This document shows, piece after piece, positions 43,517-51,457 of a stretch of 64,000 nucleotides of DNA; the first letter of the stretch is position 1; each line of letters opens with the position of its first letter. The stretch is from Natrinema salifodinae (GTDB taxonomy: Archaea > Halobacteriota > Halobacteria > Halobacteriales > Natrialbaceae), in the NCBI RefSeq assembly GCF_900110455.1, contig NZ_FOIS01000004.1, forward strand, positions 124,001-188,000, written 5' to 3'. The notes under the pieces are model-generated. The model searched no databases. It saw nothing but the letters and a program-made list of their open reading frames with translations, and was not told the origin of the DNA. Both the position numbers and the translations under genes were made by a program.

Positions 43517-44401
43517 ATGAGCGTTCCATTCCAGAAGTACCACGGCACCGGCAACGACTTTCTAATTATCCACGCGGACGAATACGTCCCCGACCGAGGC
43601 GCGCTCGCCGAACGCGAGTGCGACCGTGACGACGGCGTCGGTGCCGACGGCATCCTCTATCTCGCCCTCGAAGAGCGGTTCAGCCCGCCGCGCGTCGTCA
43701 TGACGCTGGTCCAGCCCGACGGCGCGACGGCCCCGATGTGCGGCAACGGCGCGCGCTGTGCCGCCGAGTGGGCCATGCGGCGGACCGGCGCCGACAGCGT
43801 GATGATCGATACCCAGGCCGGCACCCTGCGCGCCGACCGGACCGACGCGGACGACATCATCATCGAAATGGGAACGCCCACGTTCGACCCCGCCGAGGTC
43901 CCGGTCCGGGCCGACGAACCGGTCTTCGGGGAAGAGATCGAGGGCCTCGACGTGACGATGGTCAACACCGGCGTCCCCCACGCCGTCGCGTTCGTCGACG
44001 ACGTTCCCGACGAGTTCTTCGAATCGGAAGTCAGTCGGTCCTCGTCCGACGCGATCGACGACGTCGATCTCGAGACGATCGCCCCGCCCGTCCGCTACGG
44101 TGACGCATTCCCGAAGGGGACGAACGTCACGATCGCCAGCCCCGACGGCTCCGGCGGCTTCCGCCAGCGGACCTACGAGCGCGGCGTCGAGGGCGAAACG
44201 GACTCCTGTGGCACCGGCGCGGTCGCGATCGCCGTCGTCGCGCGCCGACTCGGCCGCACCGACGCCGACCCCGTCGCCGTCTCGCCGCCAGGCGGCGACC
44301 TGCGAGTGAGCTTCAACGAGCGCGGGAACGCGACGCTGGCCGGGCCCGTCGAACACGAGTTCGACGGCGAAGTGACCGTCGAGTCGCCGGCCGAGCAGTG
44401 A
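43517..44401 (+). CDS. dapF: Diaminopimelate epimerase
   Basis: 294 residues. Both catalytic cysteines are visible in symmetric halves: MCGNGARCAAEW (about 75) and DSCGTGAVAIAV (about 230). The N-terminus VPFQKYHGTGNDFLIIHAD is diagnostic. The enzyme interconverts LL- and meso-diaminopimelate without a cofactor. An overlap with dapE (GTGA) links the two translationally. Confidence 0.95.
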   Translation: MSVPFQKYHGTGNDFLIIHADEYVPDRGALAERECDRDDGVGADGILYLALEERFSPPRVVMTLVQPDGATAPMCGNGARCAAEWAMRRTGADSVMIDTQAGTLRADRTDADDIIIEMGTPTFDPAEVPVRADEPVFGEEIEGLDVTMVNTGVPHAVAFVDDVPDEFFESEVSRSSSDAIDDVDLETIAPPVRYGDAFPKGTNVTIASPDGSGGFRQRTYERGVEGETDSCGTGAVAIAVVARRLGRTDADPVAVSPPGGDLRVSFNERGNATLAGPVEHEFDGEVTVESPAEQ

Positions 44402-45540
44402 GCGCGTTCGATCCCATCGACTTCCTCGCGGAAGCCGTCCGGCAGCCCTCCCACGAGGACGTCGACCCGATGCGGGAGATCCTCTGCGAGACCCTCGAAG
44501 ACCGCGGCGTCGCGCCCCGGGTCGACGCCGGCGGAAACGTGCTCGCGACCCGCGGGCCGGTCGACGCCGACACGCACGTCGTGCTGAACACCCACATCGA
44601 CACCGTCTCGCCGCACGTACCGTTCGAGCGCGACGCGGACGGTCCCGAAGCCGGCGGGGACGGGGGCGGAGGCGGGGGCGACGTGATTCGCGGTCGCGGC
44701 TCCTGCGACGCGAAGGGGCCCCTCGCCGCGTTGCTCGCAGCCTTCTTCGCGGTCGAGCCGACCAACGGCCGAGTCACGCTCGCGATCACCCCCGATGAGG
44801 AACTGCTCTCGACGGGCGCGTACGATCTGGTCTCGGGCGAGGACTCGCCCACCCGAGACGCGGACGCGGTGATCGTCGGCGAACCCACCGACCTCGACGT
44901 CTGCACGGCCGCGAAGGGGCGCTTTCAGGGAACGGTCCATCTCTCCGGCGCGAACGCCCACGCCGCCGAGCCCGAGACAGGAACCGACGCCGTCGCCGCC
45001 CTCGAAGGGACGCTCGCGGCGATCCGGACGTTCGACGAGCGCGACGACGCGCCGCCGACTCACCCGCAACTCGGGGCGGCGACGCTCACCCCTACTGTCG
45101 TCGAGGGCGGCGAGGCCACGAACCAGGTGCCCGCCGACTGCGCGCTGACGGTCGACCGCCGGAGCGTCCCCCCGGAGACCGCCGACGAGTTTCACGAGGC
45201 GCTGACCGCACACCTGCGAGCCGCCGTCCCCGAGGACGTCGGCCTCGAATTCCGCTTTACTGACCGGCCGACGCCGTTCCTCGAGGCCTGGGACACCGAT
45301 CCCGACGCGCGGATCGTCGACCTCCTCGCGGACGCGGCCGGCGGCGACGTCCGCCCCTTCACCGCGGCGACGGAGGCCTCCTACTTCGCGGCCGACGCGC
45401 CGACGGTCGTCTTCGGGCCAGGCGTGCTCGCCGACGACGAGGGCGCCGTCGCGCACGCGCCGCGGGAGTACGTGCGGGTCGAAGCCGTCCGCGAGGCGGC
45501 GCGAGCGCTGGAGGCAACGCTGGCCGGCCTGGTCGCGTAA
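44398..45540 (+). CDS. dapE: Succinyl-diaminopimelate desuccinylase
   Basis: 380 residues from GTG. An M20 peptidase with metal motifs VVLNTHIDTVSPH, RGSCDAKGPLAALLAAF and ITPDEELLSTGAYDLV, plus the dimerisation domain in the middle (GRFQGTVHLSGANAHAAEPETGTDAVAAL). It hydrolyses N-succinyl-LL-diaminopimelate to succinate and LL-diaminopimelate. The role is set by the dap context since M20 enzymes are hard to separate. A Gly/Asp-rich insert (DGPEAGGDGGGGGGD) follows the first motif. The aminotransferase (DapC-like) is not in this cluster. Confidence 0.92.
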   Translation: MSAFDPIDFLAEAVRQPSHEDVDPMREILCETLEDRGVAPRVDAGGNVLATRGPVDADTHVVLNTHIDTVSPHVPFERDADGPEAGGDGGGGGGDVIRGRGSCDAKGPLAALLAAFFAVEPTNGRVTLAITPDEELLSTGAYDLVSGEDSPTRDADAVIVGEPTDLDVCTAAKGRFQGTVHLSGANAHAAEPETGTDAVAALEGTLAAIRTFDERDDAPPTHPQLGAATLTPTVVEGGEATNQVPADCALTVDRRSVPPETADEFHEALTAHLRAAVPEDVGLEFRFTDRPTPFLEAWDTDPDARIVDLLADAAGGDVRPFTAATEASYFAADAPTVVFGPGVLADDEGAVAHAPREYVRVEAVREAARALEATLAGLVA

Positions 45541-45733
45541 CGGGCTCGCTACGAGACGACCGATCGAACGTATTTTCCGCTTCTTTCGACCGTTCGTCGA
45601 GCTATGCACGAGGCCCGTCAAATGTGGGCGCATAGGTTCATCTACTCCCGCGGCGTACTAGCGACCGGATCACCGTCGGGTAGCGATGCGACGGTTCGAT
45701 CGCCGAGCGGCGGGAGATCCAGGGGAGAGACCG

Positions 45734-46138
45734 ATGGTAACAACCGAGACACGCGCGGAGATAGAGGAGTACCTCGGGCGAGTGCCGAGCTGGATTACGG
45801 CGCTCCCGGAGCCGGCCGCGGAGCACGGCTGGGAGATGGTACGGGACCTGCAGTTAGCGGAGACCGAGTTGACGACGCGGGAGAAGTCCCTCGTCGGCCT
45901 CGGAGCGGCGGCGGCCATGCAGTGTCCGTACTGCATCCGCTTTCACAAGGCGGAAGCGGAACTCGAGGAAGTCACGGACGACGAAATGGCCGAAGCGGTC
46001 GCCGTCGCGGGCGACGTTCGGTACTTTTCGACGATCCTCCACGGGGCGGAAGTGGAGTTCGAGGAGTTCGCGGACGAAACGGCGGACATCGTCGACCACG
46101 TCGAGCGACAGCGGGCGGCCGTCTCGGGCGACGACTGA
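45734..46138 (+). CDS. AhpD-like carboxymuconolactone decarboxylase family protein
   Basis: 134 residues. The redox motif CPYCIRFH (C-x-x-C with a following His) is in GAAAAMQCPYCIRFHKAEAELEEV, the mark of AhpD-type peroxidase partners. Helical throughout. GGGGAGAGACCG upstream of the ATG gives a plausible ribosome-binding site, and an in-frame start at 45686 is rejected. It probably assists in peroxide or thiol metabolism; its partner is not nearby. Confidence 0.85.
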   Translation: MVTTETRAEIEEYLGRVPSWITALPEPAAEHGWEMVRDLQLAETELTTREKSLVGLGAAAAMQCPYCIRFHKAEAELEEVTDDEMAEAVAVAGDVRYFSTILHGAEVEFEEFADETADIVDHVERQRAAVSGDD

Positions 46139-46213
46139 GCGGTCGGCTTCGGTCGATTTATTTTCGGATCAGACGATCGAGAGCCTCGCGCTCGCGCGGT
46201 CGGAAGCGACCGA

Positions 46214-46630
46214 TCAGATCGACATCAGCGCGATCGCGACCACACTCAGGGCGATCGCCGCGACCTTGCGGGGCGTGACGGTCTCATCGAAGGCGACGAT
46301 GCCGGTCAGCGAGCTAACGACGATAAAGAGGCCGTAGATCGGCACGACGATGCTCACCGGCCCTAACTCTAGCGCCCGGTAGTAGGTCAACAGCCCAACG
46401 GTCAACAGCAGGCCCATCACCACGATGTGAGGCGTGCGCGGGTGCCGGAGGTACGACAGCACCGGAAGGCCGCGATAGACGATCACCAGGCCGACCGTGA
46501 GGAACATGACCGAGTTCGAGAGGAAGACGGCAAGCGTGCTGGGCAGGTCGGTCATCGCGATCGAGAGCAGCGGGGCGACCAGGCTGTAGGTGAGACAGGC
46601 GAACAGCGAGAGGCCGAGGTAGCGCCGCAT
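46214..46630 (-). CDS. Half-size EamA-type membrane transporter subunit
   Basis: 138 residues from ATG, with four or five transmembrane helices (LGLSLFACLTYSLVAPLLSIAM, LAVFLSNSVMFLTVGLVIVY and others). ALELGPVSIVVPIYGLFIVVSSLTGIVAFDETVT matches the second half of an EamA (drug/metabolite transporter) repeat. Its start overlaps the stop of the homologous upstream gene by one base (TGATG). The two genes probably form a heterodimer equal to one 10-TM EamA transporter. Substrate unknown. Confidence 0.8.
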   Translation of the reverse strand: MRRYLGLSLFACLTYSLVAPLLSIAMTDLPSTLAVFLSNSVMFLTVGLVIVYRGLPVLSYLRHPRTPHIVVMGLLLTVGLLTYYRALELGPVSIVVPIYGLFIVVSSLTGIVAFDETVTPRKVAAIALSVVAIALMSI

Positions 46631-47052
46631 CACTCCTCACCTCCGGCGGCGAGGTAGATCGCGACCGCCGCGACGACGATGCCGGCCGCGCGGGTGGCGG
46701 TCAGCTCCTCGCCGAGGAAGGCGATTCCGATGATCGAACTCCCGACGATGAACAGCCCGTAGATCGGAACGACGATGCTGACCGGCCCGCGCTCGAGCGC
46801 CTGGTAGTAGGCGAGGATGCCCGAGGAGAGGAACAGCCCGGCGACGTAGACGATTCCCGCCGCGGGGGTGGTCACGGCGGTCGGATCGCCGGTGTCCGTC
46901 GCGACGAGTACGACGGTCGTCAGGCCCAGGAAGATCGTCGTCGAGAGGAAGAGCGCGACTGCGGGCGGCACGTCCCGCGTCACGACGCTCGTCAGCGGTG
47001 CCATCAGCCCGTAGGACACGAGCGCGACGAGCACCCAGAGGAGGTATTCCAT
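46630..47052 (-). CDS. Half-size EamA-type membrane transporter subunit, paralogue
   Basis: 140 residues, related to the following gene: both contain YYxALExGPVSIVVPIYGLFIV. Four or five transmembrane helices (LLWVLVALVSYGLMAPLTSVV, ALFLSTTIFLGLTTVVLVA, IVYVAGLFLSSGILAYYQAL and others). Two adjacent half-size EamA genes are a recognised primitive arrangement. The transcription order places this paralogue first. Divergent from nothing nearby; purB follows on the same strand further upstream. Confidence 0.8.
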   Translation of the reverse strand: MEYLLWVLVALVSYGLMAPLTSVVTRDVPPAVALFLSTTIFLGLTTVVLVATDTGDPTAVTTPAAGIVYVAGLFLSSGILAYYQALERGPVSIVVPIYGLFIVGSSIIGIAFLGEELTATRAAGIVVAAVAIYLAAGGEE

Positions 47053-47155
47053 ACTCGGGTCTCGGGAGACGGTGACCTATACAGTCACGATTCCGGAATC
47101 GCACGCCGGGATCGGAATCGGCGGTCGAACGCGGGACGGGGACTGTACTACTCGA

Positions 47156-48550
47156 CTACTCGATCCGCTCGAGGTCGTCGACCAGGTCGCTCGCGATCCC
47201 GGTATACCCCGACGGCGTCAGCGCGTGCAGTTCCTCGCGGACGTCTTCGTCGACGTCCAGCTCGTCGAACAGTTCGCGGAAATCATCGAGGGCGACGTCC
47301 TTCCCGCGGGAGATCGCCTTGACGCGCTCGTAGGCGTCCGCCTGGCCCTCGCGTCGGAGGATGGTCTGGACGGCCTCGCCGATGATCTCGGGGGTCGACT
47401 CGAGGTCGTCGCGCATGACCTGCTCGTTGGGGACGACCTTCGAAAGCCCCGCGGCGGTCTTCGTGTAGCCGATCAGGCAGTGGGCGAGGGCGGTGCCAAT
47501 GTTGCGCTTGACCGTCGAGTCCGAGAGGTCCCGCTGGAGCCGGGAGGTCGTGACGTAGTCCGCGAGGAAGGTCAGGTCCGAGTTGGCCTTCGAGAGGTTG
47601 CCCTCGCTGTTCTCGAAGTCGATCGGGTTGACCTTGTGGGGCATCGTCGACGAGCCCGTCTCGCCCTCGACGGCTTCCTGGCCGAGGTAGCGGTCGGAGA
47701 CGTAGAGCCACACGTCCAGATCGAGGTCGAGCAGGACGTCGTTGGCCCCGCGGAAGGCGTCGAACAGCGCCGCGAGGTCGTCGCAGGGGTTGACCTGCGT
47801 CGTCAGCGGCTCGAACTCGAGGCCGAGCCCCGTGACGAACTCCTCGGCGAAGGCCTGCCAGTCGACGTCGGGGTAGGCCGCCCGGTGGGCGGCGTAGGTG
47901 CCGGACGCGCCGCCGAGTTTGCCCCGCAGGTCGTCGGTCGCCTGGCGGATGCGGCCGGTAGCGCGACCCAGCCGGGAGGCGTAGACGGCCAGTTCCTTGC
48001 CGAAGGTGGTCGGCGTGGCGGGCTGGCCGTGGGTGCGCGCGAGCATCGGGAGGTCGCGGTACTCGCGGGCCATGTCGGCGAGGGTGTCGCGAACGTCGTA
48101 CAGTTCCGGCAGGAGCACCTCGTCGACCGCGTCGCTGACGAGCAGCCGATGGGCGAGGTTGTTCACGTCCTCACTGGTCAGCCCGAAGTGGATCCAGGCC
48201 GAGGCGTCGCTGTCCTCGGGCAGCCGGTGGCGGACGAAGTACTCGACGGCCTTGACGTCGTGGTTCGTCGCCTCGAATCCGGCGTGGCCCTCGGACTCGA
48301 GTTTCTTGATCAGGCGGGCGTCCTCCGCGGCGAAGCCCTCGTAGAGGGCCCGCAACCGTTTGCGCTCCTCGAGGTCGAGTTCCAGCGGCGTCGCCGCCAG
48401 GTCGGCGAGCGCGATCAGGTACTCGACTTCGACGCGGACGCGGGCGCGCATGAGCGCGGCCTCGCTCGCGTACGGCGACAGCGGTGCGGTCCGGCCGTCG
48501 TACCGGCCGTCCAGCGGCGAGACGGCGTACAGGGCGTCGGTCTCCGTCAT
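47156..48550 (-). CDS. purB: Adenylosuccinate lyase
   Basis: 464 residues. The fumarase/aspartase superfamily signature is GSSTMPHKVNPIDFENSEGN. The N-terminus ALYAVSPLDGRYDGRTAPLSPYASEAALMRARV is typical of bacterial/archaeal PurB, and the conserved HFGLTSEDVNNLAH and ARTHGQPATPTTFGKEL regions are present. It acts twice in purine synthesis, releasing fumarate from SAICAR and adenylosuccinate. Divergent from the PurN-PurH gene with a shared 177-bp control region that contains two identical motifs. Confidence 0.95.
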   Translation of the reverse strand: MTETDALYAVSPLDGRYDGRTAPLSPYASEAALMRARVRVEVEYLIALADLAATPLELDLEERKRLRALYEGFAAEDARLIKKLESEGHAGFEATNHDVKAVEYFVRHRLPEDSDASAWIHFGLTSEDVNNLAHRLLVSDAVDEVLLPELYDVRDTLADMAREYRDLPMLARTHGQPATPTTFGKELAVYASRLGRATGRIRQATDDLRGKLGGASGTYAAHRAAYPDVDWQAFAEEFVTGLGLEFEPLTTQVNPCDDLAALFDAFRGANDVLLDLDLDVWLYVSDRYLGQEAVEGETGSSTMPHKVNPIDFENSEGNLSKANSDLTFLADYVTTSRLQRDLSDSTVKRNIGTALAHCLIGYTKTAAGLSKVVPNEQVMRDDLESTPEIIGEAVQTILRREGQADAYERVKAISRGKDVALDDFRELFDELDVDEDVREELHALTPSGYTGIASDLVDDLERIE

Positions 48551-48613
48551 ACTGGCCGTTGGTCCGGCCCGTCGCAAAAGCGTATCGAAACCGCGACCCG
48601 CGAGAGGCCACGA

Positions 48614-48675
48614 GTGTGCATACCTCCGCGTGATGGGTGGCGAATATGGCCGTAATAATACACAGGTGTGCATAC
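48614..48675. promoter_or_regulatory. Paired TGTGCATAC motifs in the purB/purH control region
   Basis: GTGTGCATAC occurs at 48614-48623 and again at 48666-48675, 52 bp apart, close to five helical turns. A/T-rich sequence between them (CGTAATAATACAC) is the likely promoter core. The two copies, in the same orientation, could bind a purine-pathway regulator controlling both divergent genes. Confidence 0.5.
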
Positions 48676-48727
48676 ATCGGGGATCAAGACCGCAACCACT
48701 TTGCCGCTCGCGGGCGCGGGTTCAATC

Positions 48728-50359
48728 ATGACGCGAATCGCCGGGATGGCCGGCAACCGAGGGCGCAACCTGTTGAACATCGCCGACCGACGGCCTGGCG
48801 GGGCCGAGTTCGCCGTCGTCCTGACGACCGACCCGGACGCGCCGGTGCTCGAGGGCGCGGCCGAGCGCGATATTCCGACCGAAGTCGTCTCCGTCGAGGA
48901 CGACATGAGCCGCCGCGAGCACGAGGCGGCGGTCGTCGAGGCGCTGGCCGACTACGAGTTCGACCTGGTCTGCCTGGACGGCTACATGCGGATCCTCTCG
49001 GACGCGTTCCTCGACGAAGCGCCGACGACGCTGAACGTCCACCCCGCCCTGCTGCCGTCGTTCCCCGGGATGGACGCCTGGGGCGACGCGCTCGACGCCG
49101 GCGTCTCGGTGACGGGCTGTACGGTCCACGTCGTCACGGACGCGACCGACGAGGACGGCGCGGTCGTCGAGAGCGAGGTCGACGCCGGTCCGATCGTCAC
49201 CCAGGAGCCGATCCCCGTCTACGAGGGCGACGACGAGGAGTCCCTGAAGGAGCGCGTCCTCTACGAGGGCGAGTTCCGCGCGTACCCCCGCGCCGTGAAG
49301 TGGTTCGCCGAGGGCGCGGTCGACGTGGACCGCGAGGCCGGTGAGGTCACCGTCGAGGCCGACGCGCCGACCGTCCCTGACGCCGAGGGGCTGCCCGCGC
49401 GCCGGCTCACCTCGAGCGATCGGGCCGATACGCTCCGCTACGGGGAGAACCCCCACCAGAACGCGGCGGTTTACGCCGACTACACCTGCGACGAGGCCAG
49501 CGTCGTCCACGCCGACCAGCTCAACGAGGGCGCGAAGGCGCTGTCGTACAACAACTACAACGACGCCGACGGCGCGCTGAACCTGATCAAGGAGTTCGAC
49601 GAGCCCGCGGCGGCGGTCATCAAGCACACCAATCCGGCGGGCTGCGCCACGGCGGATTCGCTCGCCGAGGCCTACGAGAAGGCCCTCTCGACGGACCCGA
49701 TGAGCGCCTTCGGCGGCATCGTCGCGCTCAATCGGGAGTGCGACGCCGCCACCGCAGAACAGATCATCGACTCGTTCAAGGAGGTCGTCGTCGCGCCGGG
49801 CTACACCGACGACGCGCTCGAAGTGCTCTTCGAGAAGGAGAACCTGCGGGTGCTCGACGTGGGCGAACTCGGCGATCGTACCGAGCGGTTTACGGAGAAA
49901 CCGCTCGTCGGCGGCCGCCTGGTCCAAGAGCGCGACCGCCAGGCGGTCTCGGCCGACGACCTGGAGATCGTCACCGAGCGCGAGCCCACCGACGAGGAAC
50001 TCGAGACGATGGTCTTCGCCTGGCAGACCCTCAAGCACGTCAAGTCAAACGGGATCCTCTTTGCGGACGGCACCGAGACGGTCGGCATCGGCATGGGACA
50101 GGTCTCCCGCGTCGACGCGGTCCGCCTGGCGGCGATGAAGGCAGACGAGCACGCCGAGGGGAAAGACGCCGAGGGCGCGGTCATGGCCTCGGACGCGTTC
50201 TTCCCGTTCCCGGACGGCATCGAGGAGGCCGCCGAGGCCGGCATCGAGGCAGTCATCCAGCCTGGCGGCTCGGTCAACGACGAGGACGTGATCGAGGCGG
50301 CGGACGAGCACGGGATAGCGATGGCGTTTACGGGTCAGCGCTCGTTCAGACACGATTAG
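48728..50359 (+). CDS. purH: PurN-PurH fusion: formyltransferase plus AICAR transformylase
   Basis: 543 residues. The N-terminal 200 residues resemble GAR formyltransferase: MAGNRGRNLLNIAD, then LNVHPALLPSFPG with the Asn/His active-site pair, and DAGPIVTQEPIPV. From about 230 the AICAR transformylase domain begins (LRYGENPHQNAAVYADYT, LSYNNYNDADGALN, VIKHTNPAGCATA, AFGGIVALN). The usual N-terminal IMP cyclohydrolase (MGS-like) domain of PurH is absent. The protein therefore probably formylates AICAR while IMP closure needs a separate enzyme such as PurO. The role of the PurN-like domain is inferred. The ATG at 48728 is chosen. Confidence 0.9.
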   Translation: MTRIAGMAGNRGRNLLNIADRRPGGAEFAVVLTTDPDAPVLEGAAERDIPTEVVSVEDDMSRREHEAAVVEALADYEFDLVCLDGYMRILSDAFLDEAPTTLNVHPALLPSFPGMDAWGDALDAGVSVTGCTVHVVTDATDEDGAVVESEVDAGPIVTQEPIPVYEGDDEESLKERVLYEGEFRAYPRAVKWFAEGAVDVDREAGEVTVEADAPTVPDAEGLPARRLTSSDRADTLRYGENPHQNAAVYADYTCDEASVVHADQLNEGAKALSYNNYNDADGALNLIKEFDEPAAAVIKHTNPAGCATADSLAEAYEKALSTDPMSAFGGIVALNRECDAATAEQIIDSFKEVVVAPGYTDDALEVLFEKENLRVLDVGELGDRTERFTEKPLVGGRLVQERDRQAVSADDLEIVTEREPTDEELETMVFAWQTLKHVKSNGILFADGTETVGIGMGQVSRVDAVRLAAMKADEHAEGKDAEGAVMASDAFFPFPDGIEEAAEAGIEAVIQPGGSVNDEDVIEAADEHGIAMAFTGQRSFRHD

Positions 50360-50584
50360 GACCGCGAGCGATGCGCGGTTCGGAGCGAACGTCGTGAGCG
50401 AGAACCGCGGGAACGCGAACGGGCGTAACGCGCCCGTGAGCAGGAGCGGAGCGAGCGGCTTTTCGGTCGAGAAAAGGTGGATGCCGCGATGGCGTTTCTC
50501 CGCTCCGTTTAGCGGACCGGTATCGGCGGCGGATGGATTATCAAAACCGTTAGTGAACGGCAGTGAGGATTCCGGGAGGAACGA
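50360..50584. repeat. Low-complexity convergent intergenic stretch
   Basis: 225 bp of GAGCGAGAACCGCGGGAACGC-like repetitive sequence with short inverted segments (GCGCGGTTCGGAGCGAACG). It follows the purH stop and precedes the end of the convergent small membrane gene. No coding potential recognised. Confidence 0.4.
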
Positions 50585-50812
50585 TCATCGATTCATTCGG
50601 TACAACCCCGTTCGAACGATGACGACCCCCGCGAACAGCGTTATCACACCCGTGAGCGCCCACTGTGCCGATCTCCCGGTGATCGGTTCGCACTCTGTGG
50701 CGCACAGAACGGGATCTATCTGGACGATTCCGAGACCTTGAACGGTCCATAAGATCCCGAGAAACGATACGACGACGCCGAGGATCGTCAATACGGTCGC
50801 TCTCGTATTCAC
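50585..50812 (-). CDS. Small two-helix membrane protein
   Basis: 75 residues from GTG. Helix 1 is TVLTILGVVVSFLGILWTVQGLGIV and helix 2 SAQWALTGVITLFAGVVIVRTGLY. A loop with two cysteines (VLCATECEPITGR) lies between them, possibly extracytoplasmic. A/T-rich promoter-like sequence (GCAATTAAACTATTCC near 50830) lies upstream. No family name recognised. Confidence 0.6.
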   Translation of the reverse strand: MNTRATVLTILGVVVSFLGILWTVQGLGIVQIDPVLCATECEPITGRSAQWALTGVITLFAGVVIVRTGLYRMNR

Positions 50813-51043
50813 GGTGAGTATACGACGAGGAGAGCAATTAAACTATTCCAGATAGCGTTCGTGTTGAATTTATGATCTCGCTGTACTTGAAGGAGTGGTC
50901 ACCTGATCCGGAACGACCGACCGCGACAGAGACGCGCCGTGCATCTCGCAGCGACTCGGCGATTTCCCGAACGACCGTCAGTAGCACGGTGCGGCATCCC
51001 GCTGCGTTTCTCGCGGGACCTTTCGTTCCCTCCGTTAGCAGTA

Positions 51044-51050
51044 GTTATAA
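51044..51050 (+). promoter_or_regulatory. TATA-like box upstream of candidate RNA
   Basis: GTTATAA at this position is followed 26-32 nt later by the GGAAGCC stem that opens the structured region, the distance expected between a haloarchaeal TATA box and the transcription start. Confidence 0.4.
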
Positions 51051-51075
51051 GTCACCATAGGTCAACAACCCAACC

Positions 51076-51172
51076 GGAAGCCGGTCTCCGAATACGAGAG
51101 TAGGGGGCTCGTCGAAACGCCCCGGGTGCTGGAACCACCCGAGACCTGGCTTCCAATCCCCGCAACGGGATT
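51076..51172 (+). ncRNA. Candidate structured RNA with three-way junction
   Basis: A 13-bp closing stem (51076-51088 with 51141-51154, one bulged T) encloses two adjacent hairpins: GGGGC/GCCCC (51104-51108 with 51119-51123) and GGGTG/CACCC (51124-51128 with 51136-51140, loop CTGGAAC). There are no unpaired bases between the two hairpins or between the second one and the closing stem, which suits coaxial stacking. A fourth hairpin AATCCC/GGGATT (51155-51160 with 51167-51172) abuts the closing stem. A TATA-like box lies about 26 nt upstream of the first stem. No open frame fits. It is not a tRNA, 5S, 7S or RNase P RNA by its motifs. It could be a small RNA or a ligand-binding leader of the zinc-finger gene at 51296. 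Confidence 0.5.
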
Positions 51173-51295
51173 CGAAAGCCATGATTGCGTACATTCTACC
51201 GGGATATAAACGTCCCGCACGACTGACGTATCGCCCGCCACGACCAGCGATCGCCCCGTCGGAGAGAGTCGCCCGAGCGGCGGCTGGAGGTCGCG

Positions 51296-51457
51296 ATGCG
51301 TAACGACGTCGAAACCGACGACTTCGAGACGCCGTCGCTGCCGACGTGTCCGGTCTGTGGCGCGCCCGTCACGCTACTCATCGCGACCGGTCCCGTCGAG
51401 GGAACCGCCAGGCCCTGCGGCTGTTCCGTCCCGCCGGGGACCCTCCAACGCGACTAA
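51296..51457 (+). CDS. 53-residue CPxCG-type zinc-finger protein
   Basis: ATG-to-TAA frame with a strong ribosome-binding site, GGAGGT, five bases before the ATG. The product has CPVCG at residues 18-22 and CGC at 41-43, giving two cysteine pairs 20 residues apart, as in small haloarchaeal zinc-finger proteins. The first 17 residues are acidic (RNDVETDDFETPSLP). It is shorter than usual annotation cut-offs but has consistent codon bias. A TATA-like GGGATATAAACG near 51200 may give it its own promoter downstream of the candidate RNA. Function unknown; such proteins can regulate biofilm, motility or RNA functions. Confidence 0.7.
   Translation: MRNDVETDDFETPSLPTCPVCGAPVTLLIATGPVEGTARPCGCSVPPGTLQRD

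Noticed and set aside
47072-48655. A 527-codon open frame antisense to purB
   Set aside because: purB has all catalytic motifs on the minus strand; the antisense product is a Val/Asp/Arg-rich mirror of it.
51155-51185. tRNA-like T-arm (GGGATTCGAAAGCC)
   Set aside because: The T-loop consensus G-T-T-C-R-A is not met, there is no T-stem pairing and no acceptor/anticodon arms. No tRNA gene was recognised anywhere in the window.
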